Made by a program: the position numbers and the translations under genes. Shown piece after piece: positions 26,057 through 37,640 of a stretch of 64,000 nt of DNA. Source of the stretch: Chrysoperla carnea (Eukaryota > Arthropoda > Insecta > Neuroptera > Chrysopidae). The notes under the pieces were generated by a model. It was not told where the DNA came from. It did not search any database and saw only the letters and a program-made list of their open reading frames with translations. The number at the start of each line of letters is the position of its first letter. The stretch's first letter is position 1. The DNA is taken from the NCBI RefSeq assembly GCF_905475395.1, contig NC_058337.1, positions 112,710,368 to 112,774,367 of the forward strand, given 5' to 3'.

Positions 26057-26250
26057 CAGTAAAGTCTTGACAATCGGAACACTCAATAATCGGAACCGAT
26101 TTTTATGATTCTAGAAACAAAATAGCATCAATGCTGTTTTTGCAATTCTTCATTTTATTTATAATGAATTTTCCATACATAATCCCAGTAATCCCAACAA
26201 ATCCAGTAATCGGAACACTTTTAGATTTTATTGAATCCCGATTTTGGAGA
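26057..26250. mobile_element. Remnant of a pogo/Tigger-like DNA transposon end, family E copy 1
   Basis: It starts CAGTAAAGTCTTGACAATCG followed by GAACACTCAATAATCGGAAC, the form of terminal repeat known from pogo/Tigger-type elements (CAGT..AGTC..GATAATCGGAAC). A second piece has CCAGTAATCGGAACACTTTT. The same words occur at 58,709. No transposase is present and no matching inverted end was found, so it is a fragment. Confidence 0.5.
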
Positions 26251-29169
26251 CTCTATTGGATTAAGGAACCTAATCAAGTAATAATGTTACATCTTTAACT
26301 TTAAAACTGCATTTAATTTAAAAACTTTTCTTAAGCACTATATTGTTTTTTTGAACTTATAGTAATTATTTTCTACTTTTTGGTTCAGCTAGTTACAAAA
26401 GCGTGTTTTTTTTTAAACTATGATTTATTTTTTACTTTTTAGTTCAACTAGCTTTAATAGCGTGTTTATTTATTTTTTATTAATATTATGGAATGTTATC
26501 TGCGCTTCCACCATAGAAGATTTTTAGTGAATCATTAACCCTGAAGATAATCGGACAAACTTATTAAATTATTGTAGTGTAATCGATCCTTGATATAAAT
26601 GTGCGACGTTTTGAAGTGGATACAAATCACGTTCAAACATTCTATTTTACATATAAACCAAGCTAATAAAAGTTAAAATAACACAAAATACAAGTTCCTT
26701 CTAAAATGCGCTTATGTTTAAATAATCAGGAATGGACTATTTTTCTGAATTTTGCAAGAAGAGTTCACACGGTTCACAAAATTCATTCTAATACAAACTA
26801 AGTATGTATTCAATCAACCCGCCCTAGAGAATTTGGTTGAATGAATGCGGGTATTGTTAGCATGGATTTGGATGGTCTTTGTGGTTCCTATTTTGTAAGT
26901 TGATTGAAATAAAATCTGGTTACGACTTACTTACATTTTAAATTTCTTTAGGACTCTAGGGATAATTTAAAGTAATTAACATAAATTCCATGCAATCGGT
27001 TTTTTCCATGTACTTACATATAATTTTATTTACACGTTAAATATAATAAATTATTAATCTCTATGTGATTTACATGATAAATTTATAAGTCACGCGAAGG
27101 TCGTTCAAGTGTATGTTTAAAGAGGATATGAATTTGTTAACGGGGCGTTACTGTGTTTTTTATTTTTTTCGTTGTGATATTTATTTATACATACAACGTT
27201 AAATTACTAACCCATCAAAAACTGTTATCTTGTATTAAGTGAACTATAGTCGAATCTTTTTTTCCAGGCAAGTGATATAAATACAAGGTGCAGATAAGTC
27301 CTGAAACAGCAGCTAACTAAGGAAATAATAATTTGAGAAAAAACATATTTAATGTAAAATACCTCCTTGATTTCTGTAATATCAAAAAATAAAATCTCTT
27401 TGAAAACACTCTTAATGAAGATGAGGAATGATCGTATACGAAGCAAGAAAAACTTTTTCCAATATCTCTGAAATGAAAAGATAATATAAATCTCAATTTA
27501 TCTCTGTTGTAAAGATGAGAGAATTTTCTTTTAAAAACTGATTAACATTTTTAAAAGATATCCATAGATGAAAAGTTTTTAAATCAAATTCAATAGAAGT
27601 TATAGTTCATATAATTCCAGAGAAATACAGGAACTTCTTTAAAAATTTTGAAAAATTTATGATATGCAGTTAAAAAAATTGATATTTCTACATTGTATGA
27701 AGAAGTTTTACCGTCTTGATGCATATAAACTTAGTTCGTATATATTAAAAGCCAGAGTAAGCGTTAACTTAGCCCTCCTATTTATTTATAAAGAGTATTC
27801 CTCCTTTCTCCGAAATACAATGAAAGTTCCTTTAAAGGACACACGTGGGTATTAGTGAAGCTAATCATTATTCTCCATTGAACCTTAATAGAGAAGGTAA
27901 GCTTTTTGGATTTATTCGATTTAATATAACATTTTTCTTCCAATAATTCTAATATTTTGTCTCATTTATCCCGATATGCTTGATAATCGTTTGATATAGT
28001 CAACTTGTATACGTTTTTTGATACTTTTTGCCGATATAAATTGGAAGAAGATTCTAAGTAGAAGGGATAAGTTAACAGGGATTATTATTTTAGATATTAT
28101 CTATAATATAATCAAGAACTTATAAATAATATGTTTTATTTACAGAAAGATACATGAAAGTGTGGCATATTGTGAAGGTTTAATTTATTTCTCGATTCTA
28201 AGACCAGATAAATAACGAGAGTTCACGTATATTTCAAGATGGCTAAAATACCAGTAATATTAAGCTTCCAGTAGAGGGGCCAAATCTCACAGACCGGGCA
28301 GGGATATTTTTTCTGATAGCTCTCAAGAAGGTTAGTAGTTAGGTTAGATTAGAGTGGCTTATACCATAAGGTCTAATAAAACAAAATCTAAATTCAAAGG
28401 CGTATGGAGGTGGATAGCTGACGCGTTTCGAACCCATACAGCTTTCTTGCCATTAATCTCACACATATTTGACTAGTACACAGCTGAATAAAAAAAATAA
28501 AGTCACAATTCCTTGTAGCATACTGTATATAATTTATAAAATCGAATTCTGAATAAGGGTTATCTATTTTACTTTAACACTCGCACCGTCTTTGATCCTT
28601 CAGCTTCGTAGAAAAAGTTTTTTATGTTTCCAAACAAGATACTACGTCTTGATAATAATCTTGTCAACTTAAATTATATTATTTTAGATCAAAAACAACC
28701 TTACTTTCATGTCTAAATGGTGACCGGTTCCCTCTACAAGGTATTGTCAAAAAAGGTTCACTAGGTACACTAAAAAAATACCATTTCTGTTAAAGTCAGT
28801 TACTACCAATTTCATACAAAAGTAGAATTTTGTATCAAATTTTCGTCATATTGGCTACATAGAAATACTTGAAATTGGGCCTTGAGGCCTAAGTGTAGTC
28901 AGCTCTGATTTCGTCCTCTATTAACTAGCGTGATAAAATTTGACACAAAGTGGACTAATCTTCCCATTTGCATTCATCTCGTTTTCTTAGCTGAGTATAG
29001 CTCAGATTCTCAATCTGTTTGAATTTAGTAAGAGTTAACAAGATAATAAATGAGTATTCAGTCTCCAACAGAGCTTTTCATTGCTTAGTGGTTTACGTTA
29101 AGTATAATAATGTATGAGCACGGTAATGAGGGCACAAATTTAAAAAATTTTTTTATTTTCAATTTTGAT
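26251..29169. other. Gene desert
   Basis: No supported gene. Minor ORFs of 60-73 codons are AT-composition artefacts. Around 28,320-28,380 the text GGTTAGGTTAGATTAG and following ATACCATAAGG looks like an old interspersed repeat, not bounded. Confidence 0.5.
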
Positions 29170-29405
29170 TGTGATTTAGGTTATAGCTTGAAGATATAAG
29201 ACGAAAAGTAAGAATACAATTTTTCGATATCTGGCGTATTTTTCAAATTATCGAAAATTATTCAGCTTTCGATATTTGGTAAACCAAGGCAGGTATCGAA
29301 AAATTGTATTATTATTTTTTGTCTACATTTATAAAGATATACTAAAATTCATCATCAAAGTTGAAAATAAGATAAAAATAATTTCAACCCTAAATCTACC
29401 CTCAA
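29170..29405. repeat. Family D fold-back repeat, copy 1
   Basis: GACGAAAAGTAAGAATACAA plus TTTTTCGATATC on the left is mirrored by GTATCGAAAAATTGTATTAT plus TTTTTTGTC on the right (arms about 29200-29232 and 29292-29323). The same structure recurs at 40,270 and 56,485, in each case followed by TCATC(A/A)AAGTTGAAAA.. and a TTTCAACC word. Confidence 0.7.
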
Positions 29406-29585
29406 ATTATCAAAAACTTTCAAAATATGTCTTTTTTTGAGATTTCTCCACAAGAACAATGTATTTTATATTGATTTTCAATGATATTTTTCTTAAAAAT
29501 TTGCATGGATACCTAAGCTGAAATTTTAGCCACATTTGAGTTAAAGTCTACCTATAAAAAAATTTGGAGCCTTAAAATCAATTAT

Positions 29586-29830
29586 TGTAAGAGCCTAAGT
29601 GGTCGAGCAGTCTAAGGCGTTAGACTTTGATCGTTTGTCTACTTAGACTTAGGTTGCGGGTTCGAATCAAGGCAGCGCAGCGAGAGAGTGAGCTATTATA
29701 ATTAATGGGGGCAGTAGAATTGATCATATTGTCGTCGCTTGGATAAGAACGAAGTAACCGACTCTACCCACATCAAAATGTTATTGTAAACATGTATGTA
29801 GTTAAATAAATAAAGCTTAACAAATAATGA
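29586..29830 (+). mobile_element. tRNA-derived SINE
   Basis: The head looks like a tRNA of the long-variable-arm class (Leu/Ser): AAGTGGTCGAGCAGTCTAAG (A-box region), GGCGTTAGACTTTGATCG, then GGGTTCGAATC (a perfect B box, internal RNA polymerase III promoter). The anticodon arm is not intact and no acceptor stem pairs properly, so it is not a working tRNA. The body runs through AACCGACTCTACCCACATC to a TAAATAAATAAAG tail near 29,815. The right boundary is approximate. Confidence 0.65.
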
Positions 29831-32800
29831 TGTGGGTGATCTCTGTTGTAGGCGTATATGTCAGAGAAACAAAGGTTAAACCCCATTATTATTATTATTA
29901 TCAATTATTGTTGGCATGCTCCTACATCCTTAATGGACATTTTTTGTGATACTCTTATATTCTATACTTACCATTCTATTTACTTTTTCATTTGTTTGTG
30001 GTTAACTTTTCTTTTATGGTTAACCTACGCTAAAGTTTTGTATTATCTCTCCTTTCAAATCAAATAAATTGAATAGTTTTTTTTTTCACGTGGGTGAATA
30101 CTTTTATTTTCATATGGAAGCTTATACCTACTATTATTTCCAAATTTCGATCCAAAATGTATTATCTGGTGATAATTGAATCTCATATGAACTATAATGT
30201 ACTAACGTTTGCCCACGTCTTCGCTCGTGATAATAATTTTCAATGAATTCCATACATGATTCATTTATTGAATCATTGACTCATTTAGAGAACCTACCTT
30301 TACTTACTTATACCCTATTCCCAATGTCATCTTTGAAGACCCATATGCTATCCTTCAGCCTTCTTGTCCTTGCTTAGTCCACCCCCTACACATAAATTTG
30401 AAAATAACGTGGGATTCGATCATGGAGTCCACTTTTTTAAAGAATGAAATAAAAAGTGATACAGTAAACTTTTGTCTTAAACCATGTGCATATATATCAG
30501 TTTGTACATTTCTAGTTTAAAAAACGACAAAGTTTCATGCCAACTTTCACCCTCTATTACCCCCTATTTTTATTCTAATCAAAAACAAAAATATTTAGCA
30601 TTTCTCCCAAATTTGACCATCCTTTTAAGAAAAATTTAAGAAAATTGCAAAAAACATATTCATCTCAAAAAAAGACTCCAGTACAGGAGCTGTGTTAGTT
30701 AAGCGAATTCTTTCAAAGATTGAAAAAATAACACATTTTTCTGAAAATCGAGTATTGCATTTTTACTTTATTATATTATAAATATAATAAAGTATTGTGA
30801 TCGAAAAAAAAATCTATATCGGGGTTTCAACGGAAATACACGTTTTGAGGGTCCCTGATTCCGAAAAAGTGGTTTTTAAAAAATGTTGTACTACATCCAA
30901 ACTACATCCTTCTAAATATTATATTAAATCCAATAAATACCTAAGTCTGTTCCTCATTACTTGTTTTTAAATAATTCTTACAATTGGCTGCTTTCAATAA
31001 AAATATTACAAGAATAATCAATTTTATAATATAATAAAGTCTTGTCGGATGTTTCGGACCGTTTATTAGTTTTCCAAGAATTTTTATTTCGAAAACTAAG
31101 CGCCTAATCAAAAAATACAATAATATTTTTTATTTTGAACAAATTCTTTTATCTAATTTTTCATTTCTCGTCGGGAAGTTAGTTTAAAATCCATTGCAAA
31201 ATTCCACCCGGACATACAAAAACAAGTTATTAAAACTATGTTAAAATGACAGTTTTTATTACAAACTTTCCTAAATTTTTTCAGTTATTTTGAATACTTC
31301 CCGTTCCCACGGGAACTTCAGGATACAAAGTATAAATAAACGATAAATTTTCGTGTTTTGCGATCACAAACATCCAAGACTATTGTTTTCTTCCTGTTGT
31401 GCCCAAAAATTCGCTAAGATTACGTAATTCATGCTTGGCGCACGTTTTTTAAAATTTACTATAACTAGACTATTAAATTTCGAGGTAAATGTACCTTGAA
31501 GATTTTATTGCATTGGAAAAACTATTGAGAATTCAAATTAGAACATTATTTTATGCAACTATATCAAACCAACATATTTTAGTTTATAAGCTGTTTATCT
31601 GTTGGAAAATGCTGTGAAAATGTATGAAGAAAATAAAACAACATATTTTCTACATATTATTATGATGTGTACACACCAAAATAAAAATAAAAAAACGTTT
31701 AGTGTATAAAACCGTTTATGTCAGTGAAAACATAAATTAAAATATTTTCACTAAATTAAATAACATATATGAATGAACTCGAAAAACAGTCGAAAATATG
31801 GATTGTATATGGCGGCAATATACGAATATGTTTCAGCTTCCAGTTTATTTTAATAACGTAGACAGAGTGTTCCAGGAAGATATTGATCTCCACAACTGTT
31901 TGAGTTACAACTGTTTTCAAGTGTGCTGGATCCCTAAGCTGAAGAAAGCTAATACCTTATTAGAGATAAACTCTTCGAATGTCATTTTTTTAGTACGAGA
32001 CTTGTTTTTCCAGAATTAATTAGAAAAGAAAACGTAGAATTCTCAATCTCAAGTTTGGTCTTGATTTTTCGTTCTCAAAAAAGGTTTCACTTTCAACAAA
32101 AAGTTTTACATTAGATATAAATTATAAATATGGTGGAAGAGCTGTAAAAAAAACACATTTTGTAGGGTGATTTGAAAATTTTTTTTATATCAAAGAGTAT
32201 TCCTATCCAACTTTCTTCTTCCAATGAAAAAGCGCGAATTAATAAATACCAAAATTAGTATTAATCGAATCCAAACTATGTTCCCCTCTAAGATAGATAT
32301 ATTCGGTATTGGATTTTTTGCAGATTTAAAGCGTTTAACAATCTAGAATTTTTAGAAAAGAAAAAATATTGCAATAAAAAAAATTGTATGTAACTGTTCA
32401 AATGTATGAATGAATTGTCTAATAAAAACTACCGCATTCTTTTAGCGCGTCAACATTCGTGTTATGAGCATTTTGCTCACACTCGATTTGAAACATTAAT
32501 AAATTTTATTTTTCAAATGGTATATGTGGTTGGAATTTTTTCATATAATTTTATCTCTTTTCGAATTATGAATTTTTCAAATTTTCTCAACCTATTGACA
32601 GATTTAGAAAAAATATAGTTTTTTAACTCCTTCAGGAATTGTGAGAATTTCTCTGACCACGAGAGTAAAGGTGTAAACAAAAAAAAAATTAAACTTCTGA
32701 AGTTTTTCGGCCTGTTCACGTATTTTCGTTAGTTTAATATAGGTTGTACTCAGTAAATTAAAAAATCTTGCTATAGAAATATGGTGAAATTAGTTTAAAT

Positions 32801-33487
32801 GAATTTAATTATTTAGATTATTTCCCAGCTCTAATGATTTCAGTCTCAAACATCATTAAGATAATTAGTCACGTAATCAAACTGTTTTTAATTAGCTAGT
32901 GCATTAAACATTAAATTTATATACAATTATGTAGAGGTTATGATCTCTCAAATCTCTCATCACGCAACTAAAGATTACCTAACGGTTAACACGAGTGCTG
33001 ACGGGTTAATGGTCTATTCATTCCATAGACCACTGCTGTATTTTTTAAGATTTAATGTTTGATGCCATTAGAGTTTTTCCCAAAATGTATGAAAAGTTTT
33101 CCGAGAACGTCTTTTAAAAATAAAGTCCCGAAGTATTTATTTTACAGAAAACCCCTGTATTTAAGATATAGGTACGTTTAGCGATTTAAATGATGTTGAT
33201 GGCGATAATAATATTCACTATAAAATGTTAGTAGCTTCTAGCTTTTGCTTGGCTTGCTGCTTGCTACACAAGAGTAAAATAAAATATTAGTGATAATAAA
33301 TTTGAAACAATTATGAAGTGAAAGCTTCTGCCTGGAGTATAACAAGCATTACTTATCTACGCAAACCCTGTAAGATGTGTTTATGAAAACTCTAATACAT
33401 TTTATTCCAACACACCTTTTATCCGACTAAACGCGAAGCAAAAAGGAACATTTATGAAAAAGGATCAGATAATAAATTGAGGAAAAT
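29831..33487. other. Gene desert
   Basis: AT-rich. It includes a (TTA)n run near 29,885. GACAGAGTGTTCCAGGAAGA at ~31,860 resembles a repeat end common in this window (compare 3,873 and 47,500). The 73-codon frame there (31,798-32,019) is therefore read as repeat sequence, not a gene. Confidence 0.5.
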
Positions 33488-34621
33488 ATCTTTGCTTTCG
33501 TTTATATCGGTTTGTCTTTATATACAGTTTATTTTGTCCAAATCTGCTTGATGATACTATATTATTGAGAAGACCCAATCACCAATGTGGACCCTCTTAA
33601 GAATCCTCTTTAAGGGATACAGTAGAAAAAAACATTTTTATTATGGTTTCCCCGTAGGTTATATACAAAAAAACATGCAGTGGAGTTTTTTGAAACTTTA
33701 GATATATTTTACTCTTTAACGAAGGTCCATAGAAACCAAGTTCCTATTTTTGTCACTTTCACAAATTAGATGCCAGACTTAATTACATTGCTTTGTAGAA
33801 AAGACCTTTCCACAGCCACCCAAGAAGTGAATGTTGGACCTTATTAATAGTTTACTGAAATACGTATCTTTGCTTTCGTTTATATCGGTTTGTCTTTATA
33901 TACAGTTTATTTTGTCCAAATCTGCTTGATGATACTATATTATTGAGAAGACCCAATCACCAATGTGGACCCTCTTAAGAATCCTCTTTAAGGGATACAG
34001 TAGAAAAAAACATTTTTATTATGGTTTCCCCGTAGGTTATATACAAAAAAACATGCAGTGGAGTTTTTTGAAACTTTAGATATATTTTACTCTTTAACGA
34101 AGGTCCATAGAAACCAAGTTCCTATTTTTGTCACTTTCACAAATTAGATGCCAGACTTAATTACATTGCTTTGTAGAAAAGACCTTTCCACAGCCACCCA
34201 AGAAGTGAATGTTGGACCTTATTAATAGTTTACTGAAATACGTATCTTTGCTTTCGTTTATATCGGTTTGTCTTTATATACAGTTTATTTTGTCCAAATC
34301 TGCTTGATGATACTATATTATTGAGAAGACCCAATCACCAATGTGGACCCTCTTAAGAATCCTCTTTAAGGGATACAGTAGAAAAAAACATTTTTATTAT
34401 GGTTTCCCCGTAGGTTATATACAAAAAAACATGCAGTGGAGTTTTTTGAAACTTTAGATATATTTTACTCTTTAACGAAGGTCCATAGAAACCAAGTTCC
34501 TATTTTTGTCACTTTCACAAATTAGATGCCAGACTTAATTACATTGCTTTGTAGAAAAGACCTTTCCACAGCCACCCAAGAAGTGAATGTTGGACCTTAT
34601 TAATAGTTTACTGAAATACGT
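33488..34621 (+). repeat. Three identical tandem copies of a 378-bp unit
   Basis: Units 33488-33865, 33866-34243 and 34244-34621. The anchor TTTGCTTTCGTTTATATCGG starts at 33491, 33869 and 34247, exactly 378 apart. By eye the three copies are base-for-base identical. The unit has no open reading frame and no transposon-like ends. The flanks (GGAAAA and AACGAAAAG) are unrelated to the unit ends. It is either a very recent amplification or an assembly product. Confidence 0.95.
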
Positions 34622-35766
34622 AAACGAAAAGTCTCGGGAAACGGAAAAAATTCGTGAAAAAAATCATGTTAATTAAATTTTATCATAATATATGATGAGT
34701 GAAGGTTATGGTCCAAACGAATTACCTAAAAACGTCGATAAATGCCAAATTTTCTTGCATATTTCGGCTTTATTCTTGTCTTGTATGTTGCTATTTCAGG
34801 ACACTCTTTTAAAAGAAATTACCGAAGAATTAATATAAATAGATCATTCTGAATTTAAGAAGTAATAATAATGTTAAAGGCGGAATCAAACGAAGCATAT
34901 CTTTTTTGCTTTTGGTTGGTTTTGTAGAGAAAGGTAGAAAATATTTTCTCACAAATGTTACATTCTAGATTGTATATCTTAAAGCTATCCTTTATTAACA
35001 TACCATGTTATTAAATACATGCTGGCTCTTTTTAATTATTTACTGACTTTCTTCTCAGCTATAACATTTTACTTTTACTTAGGTTTTTAGATTATACAAA
35101 GGGGTTCAGAAAATTTTCTTTACATTCCAAATGTCGAAATATCATTAAAAAAAACTCAAATATCTATATCAAAATCGAAAAGGAAGAAAAATGAAATTTG
35201 AAAAAAGCTTTGTTCTCAAGAAATTATTTATGTATTTTAGCCCTTTTTTGCCCGACTCTCACGGAGACGTTAGATTTTTCGCGCGTATCTTTTATGAATG
35301 TATGTTTGTATGTATGTATGTCTATTTGTTTGTACGTTTCTTTATTACTTTGTATCTTCCAAGCGGCTTGGTAGATTTTGACCACTAAAGTATCGTTATA
35401 TTCGTCTTAAAAAAATCTAAAAATGTGAACTCTGCAAGGAGATTTTTTCGATTTTTTCCAAGGGGTATCCCTTAAGAAAATTTCAAAAAATCGAAAAAAT
35501 TTTAATAAGATAATTTTGACCCAAAAAAACCGAAAATTGGGTTTATATAATGATCGGATGCGTGGCTTTTGAGATATAATTCAAAATTTGCCACGAAGAG
35601 CGATTTTCTCAGAAACTATGCATGCATCCAATCGATACATAAAACCGATTTTTGTATTTTTTGGGTTATAATTTCCTTATACAGAGTTTTATCGAAATCG
35701 GAAACAAAAACTTAAGAAAATTGTAAAAAATCGAGACTCAGTTGACTCAGTTTATATCTTAGACAA
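34622..35766. other. Gene-free DNA, right part likely old repeat
   Basis: No gene. From ~35,230 the sequence has features of interspersed repeats (TATGTATGTATG microsatellite near 35,300, CAAGCGGCTTGGTAGATTTT, AAATTTTGATA-type words). The last ten bases, TCTTAGACAA (35757-35766), are the left target-site duplication of the LINE that follows. Confidence 0.5.
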
Positions 35767-37247
35767 TCTAGAAGGGAAATCTGGACCTACAAGGATAATG
35801 TTCTTGAAAATGTTAAGCACTTCCAGTATCTGGGAGTAATTCTAAGCCATAATGGAAAGTGGAACGAACATCTGAAATTTGCAAGCGGAAAGTGTAAGCA
35901 AGCACTAATGAGTCTCAGGCGGCGTGTTTACAAATACAATGACTTTCCCTTCAAGTTGATCCTGGAAATGTTTAATGCTATGATAATGCCAATAATAATA
36001 GGTTGGCTGATAAGTCCCCGGTCTGACACATAGATGGCGTCGCTAGTATTAAATGCATATTATTTTTATATAGTACCAACCTTCAAATGATTCGTGTCAA
36101 AATTTGACGTCTGTAAGTCAATTAGTTTGTGAGATAGAGCGTCTTTTGTGAAGCAACTTTTGTTATTGTGAAAAAAATGGAAAAAAAGGAATTTCGTGTT
36201 TTGATAAAATACTGTTTTCTGAAGGGAAAAAATACAGTGGAAGCAAAAACTTGGCTTGATAATGAGTTTCCGGACTCTGTATTTTTTCCCTTCAGAAAAC
36301 AGTATTTTATCAAAACACGAAATTCCATTTTTTCCATTTTTTTCACAATAACAAAAGTTGCTTCACAAAAGACGCTCTATCTCACAAACTAATTGACTTA
36401 CAGACGTCAAATTTTGACACGAATCATTTGAAGGTTGGTACTATATAAAAATAATATGCATTTAATACTAGCGACGCCATCTATGTGTCAGACCGGGGAC
36501 TTATCAGCCAACCTGTTAACGTATGGTTGTGAAATTTGGGCTTTAAACTGCGGTAAAGAGCAGATTAAAATTGCAAATACAGTCGCATATAACTTCTACA
36601 AAGAGATTCTTGGAGTATCGCGCTCCATCCCTAATTCCGCCATAAATATTGAGCTGGGCGTAAAATCTATAGAACTTATATGTTTGCAAAGGGCTCTATG
36701 TTATTACATGCGCGTCGTTAACAGCAATAAGTCTTTACAAAAACTTTGTATGAATGGACGCTGGGGTGCGCAATATGTCTCTAGAATAACTGAGCTTGGT
36801 ATTGGGGATCCTTATGCGAGCAATAAAAATATGATAAAAAATAAAATCACGGAGAAATCTATTACGGAATCACTAAATGACATCAGTACCAAAGTCAGCC
36901 TTAGTCTTTTTAATAGACTGAGCCATTACCAAAATGGCGCTAAGTATCTATCGGTCGCCGGTAAGAATGATAGGCATCTCATAGCTAGCTTTCGCACTTA
37001 TGGCTTTAGATGGAACACTTTGAAAATAAATGGTGAAAGAATTTGCGTGTTATGTGGTGGATGTGAAAGTGTTGAACATCTTCTAGAAGACTGCGAAGGT
37101 ACAGCTGGAGAGCTGAGAACCCAACTAATAAATTTAGGACTAACTACCGCTACCGGTATTTTAAATGTGACTGACTGCAAAACACTTTCCGCCGTTACAC
37201 AATACTTAATGTACATCCGGTCCAGACGAAGTGAATATCTGTCTTGA
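35767..37247 (+). pseudogene. LINE ORF2 C-terminal fragment (reverse transcriptase end and zinc-knuckle tail), split by mariner
   Basis: Two segments, 35767-35997 and 36519-37247 (stop at 37245-37247), are in the same frame once the mariner and one copy of its TA duplication are left out. The break falls in the motif PII|TYGCEIW, the usual P.LTYG.E.W block after the palm of LINE reverse transcriptases. Downstream lies a tail with C-V-L-C-G-G-C-E-S-V-E-H-L-L-E-D-C, a C-x2-C-x7-H-x4-C knuckle as seen at the C-terminus of Jockey/R1-type elements. The N-terminal endonuclease and most of the RT are missing. No stop codons interrupt what remains, so insertion was fairly recent. Confidence 0.85.
35998..36516. 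mobile_element. Palindromic Himar1-type mariner derivative (irritans subfamily)
   Basis: Both ends are the Himar1-type terminal repeat (GGTTGGCTGATAAGTCCCCG), flanked by TA at 35996-35997 and 36517-36518. The two arms, 35998-36237 and 36277-36516, are 240 bp each and differ at only two positions by eye; the loop is 39 bp. Each arm is the 5' end of the transposon: terminal repeat, 5' UTR and the first codons of the transposase (ATG at 36177 on plus: MEKKEFRVLIKYC, continuing to WLDNEFPDS in the loop). The catalytic D,D34D domain and the true 3' end are absent. It is non-autonomous but has two intact ends and could be moved by a related transposase. Confidence 0.93.
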
Positions 37248-37510
37248 TTGCTATCTCTCTACTTGTTTGACCTGGTACTAATTTAATAGTTTGACATGGA
37301 ATTGGTTGATTTTTTTAAAATTATATTTTTTTCTTTTTTATTTGTTAACTTTTACTTGTTATTTAATTGTTCTTTCTTTTCGAATTTTATTGTTTATACT
37401 ATTTATTCTGTTTTGTGATTGGATTTTTGATTGTTTGTTTTGTTTTTGTGATTTACTCATGTATTGTATTGATTTATATATCAAATATACTGAAATTGAA
37501 TTGAATTGAA

Positions 37511-37640
37511 TCTTAGACAACCGAAAATGGACTAATAAGATGATTTTAGGAAAACCTATACCAAAATTTTGTTCGTAGCATTAATATTTTAAGCGTTACA
37601 AACTTGGGATTAAACTTAATATACCTTAAAAGGCTCAAAA
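37511..37640 (-). repeat. Family A repeat (copy 5, minus), right flank of the LINE
   Basis: AGACAACCGAAAATGGACTA, ATACCAAAATTTTGTTCGTA and GCGTTACAAACTTGGGATTA are the reverse complement of the start of family A (compare 16,760-16,870). The LINE target TCTTAGACAA lies at the word that reads GACAACCGGAAATGG in copy 1. Confidence 0.7.

Larger units (their letters stand above)
35767..37510 (+). mobile_element. 5'-truncated non-LTR retrotransposon (LINE) with target-site duplication
   Basis: It is flanked by TCTTAGACAA at 35757-35766 and 37511-37520. The element starts in frame inside the reverse-transcriptase C-terminal part (SRREIWTYKDN... then HFQYLGVILSHNGKWNEH) and ends with a T-rich 3' UTR and three TTGAA repeats (37496-37510). 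5' truncation, direct repeats and a simple-repeat tail are the marks of target-primed reverse transcription. It is interrupted at 35998-36516 by a mariner element. The right flank continues a family A repeat, so the LINE landed in older repeat DNA. Confidence 0.88.

Noticed and set aside
29586..29680. Functional tRNA gene (Leu/Ser)
   Set aside because: No pairing acceptor stem and a broken anticodon arm; the SINE interpretation fits better.
31798..32019. 73-codon gene
   Set aside because: Includes a repeat-end word (CAGAGTGTTCCAGGAAGA) and has no splice or homology support.
33488..34621. CRISPR array or satellite
   Set aside because: Three 378-bp head-to-tail copies with no spacers; not CRISPR, and too few copies to call a satellite.
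36168..36392. Two opposite 74-codon frames as genes
   Set aside because: They are the two arms of the mariner palindrome; only the first ~35 codons are transposase and the rest is the reverse arm.
36435..36518. Start codon of the LINE frame inside the mariner
   Set aside because: The ATG lies in the mariner right arm; the true LINE frame enters at 36,519 and comes from 35,997.
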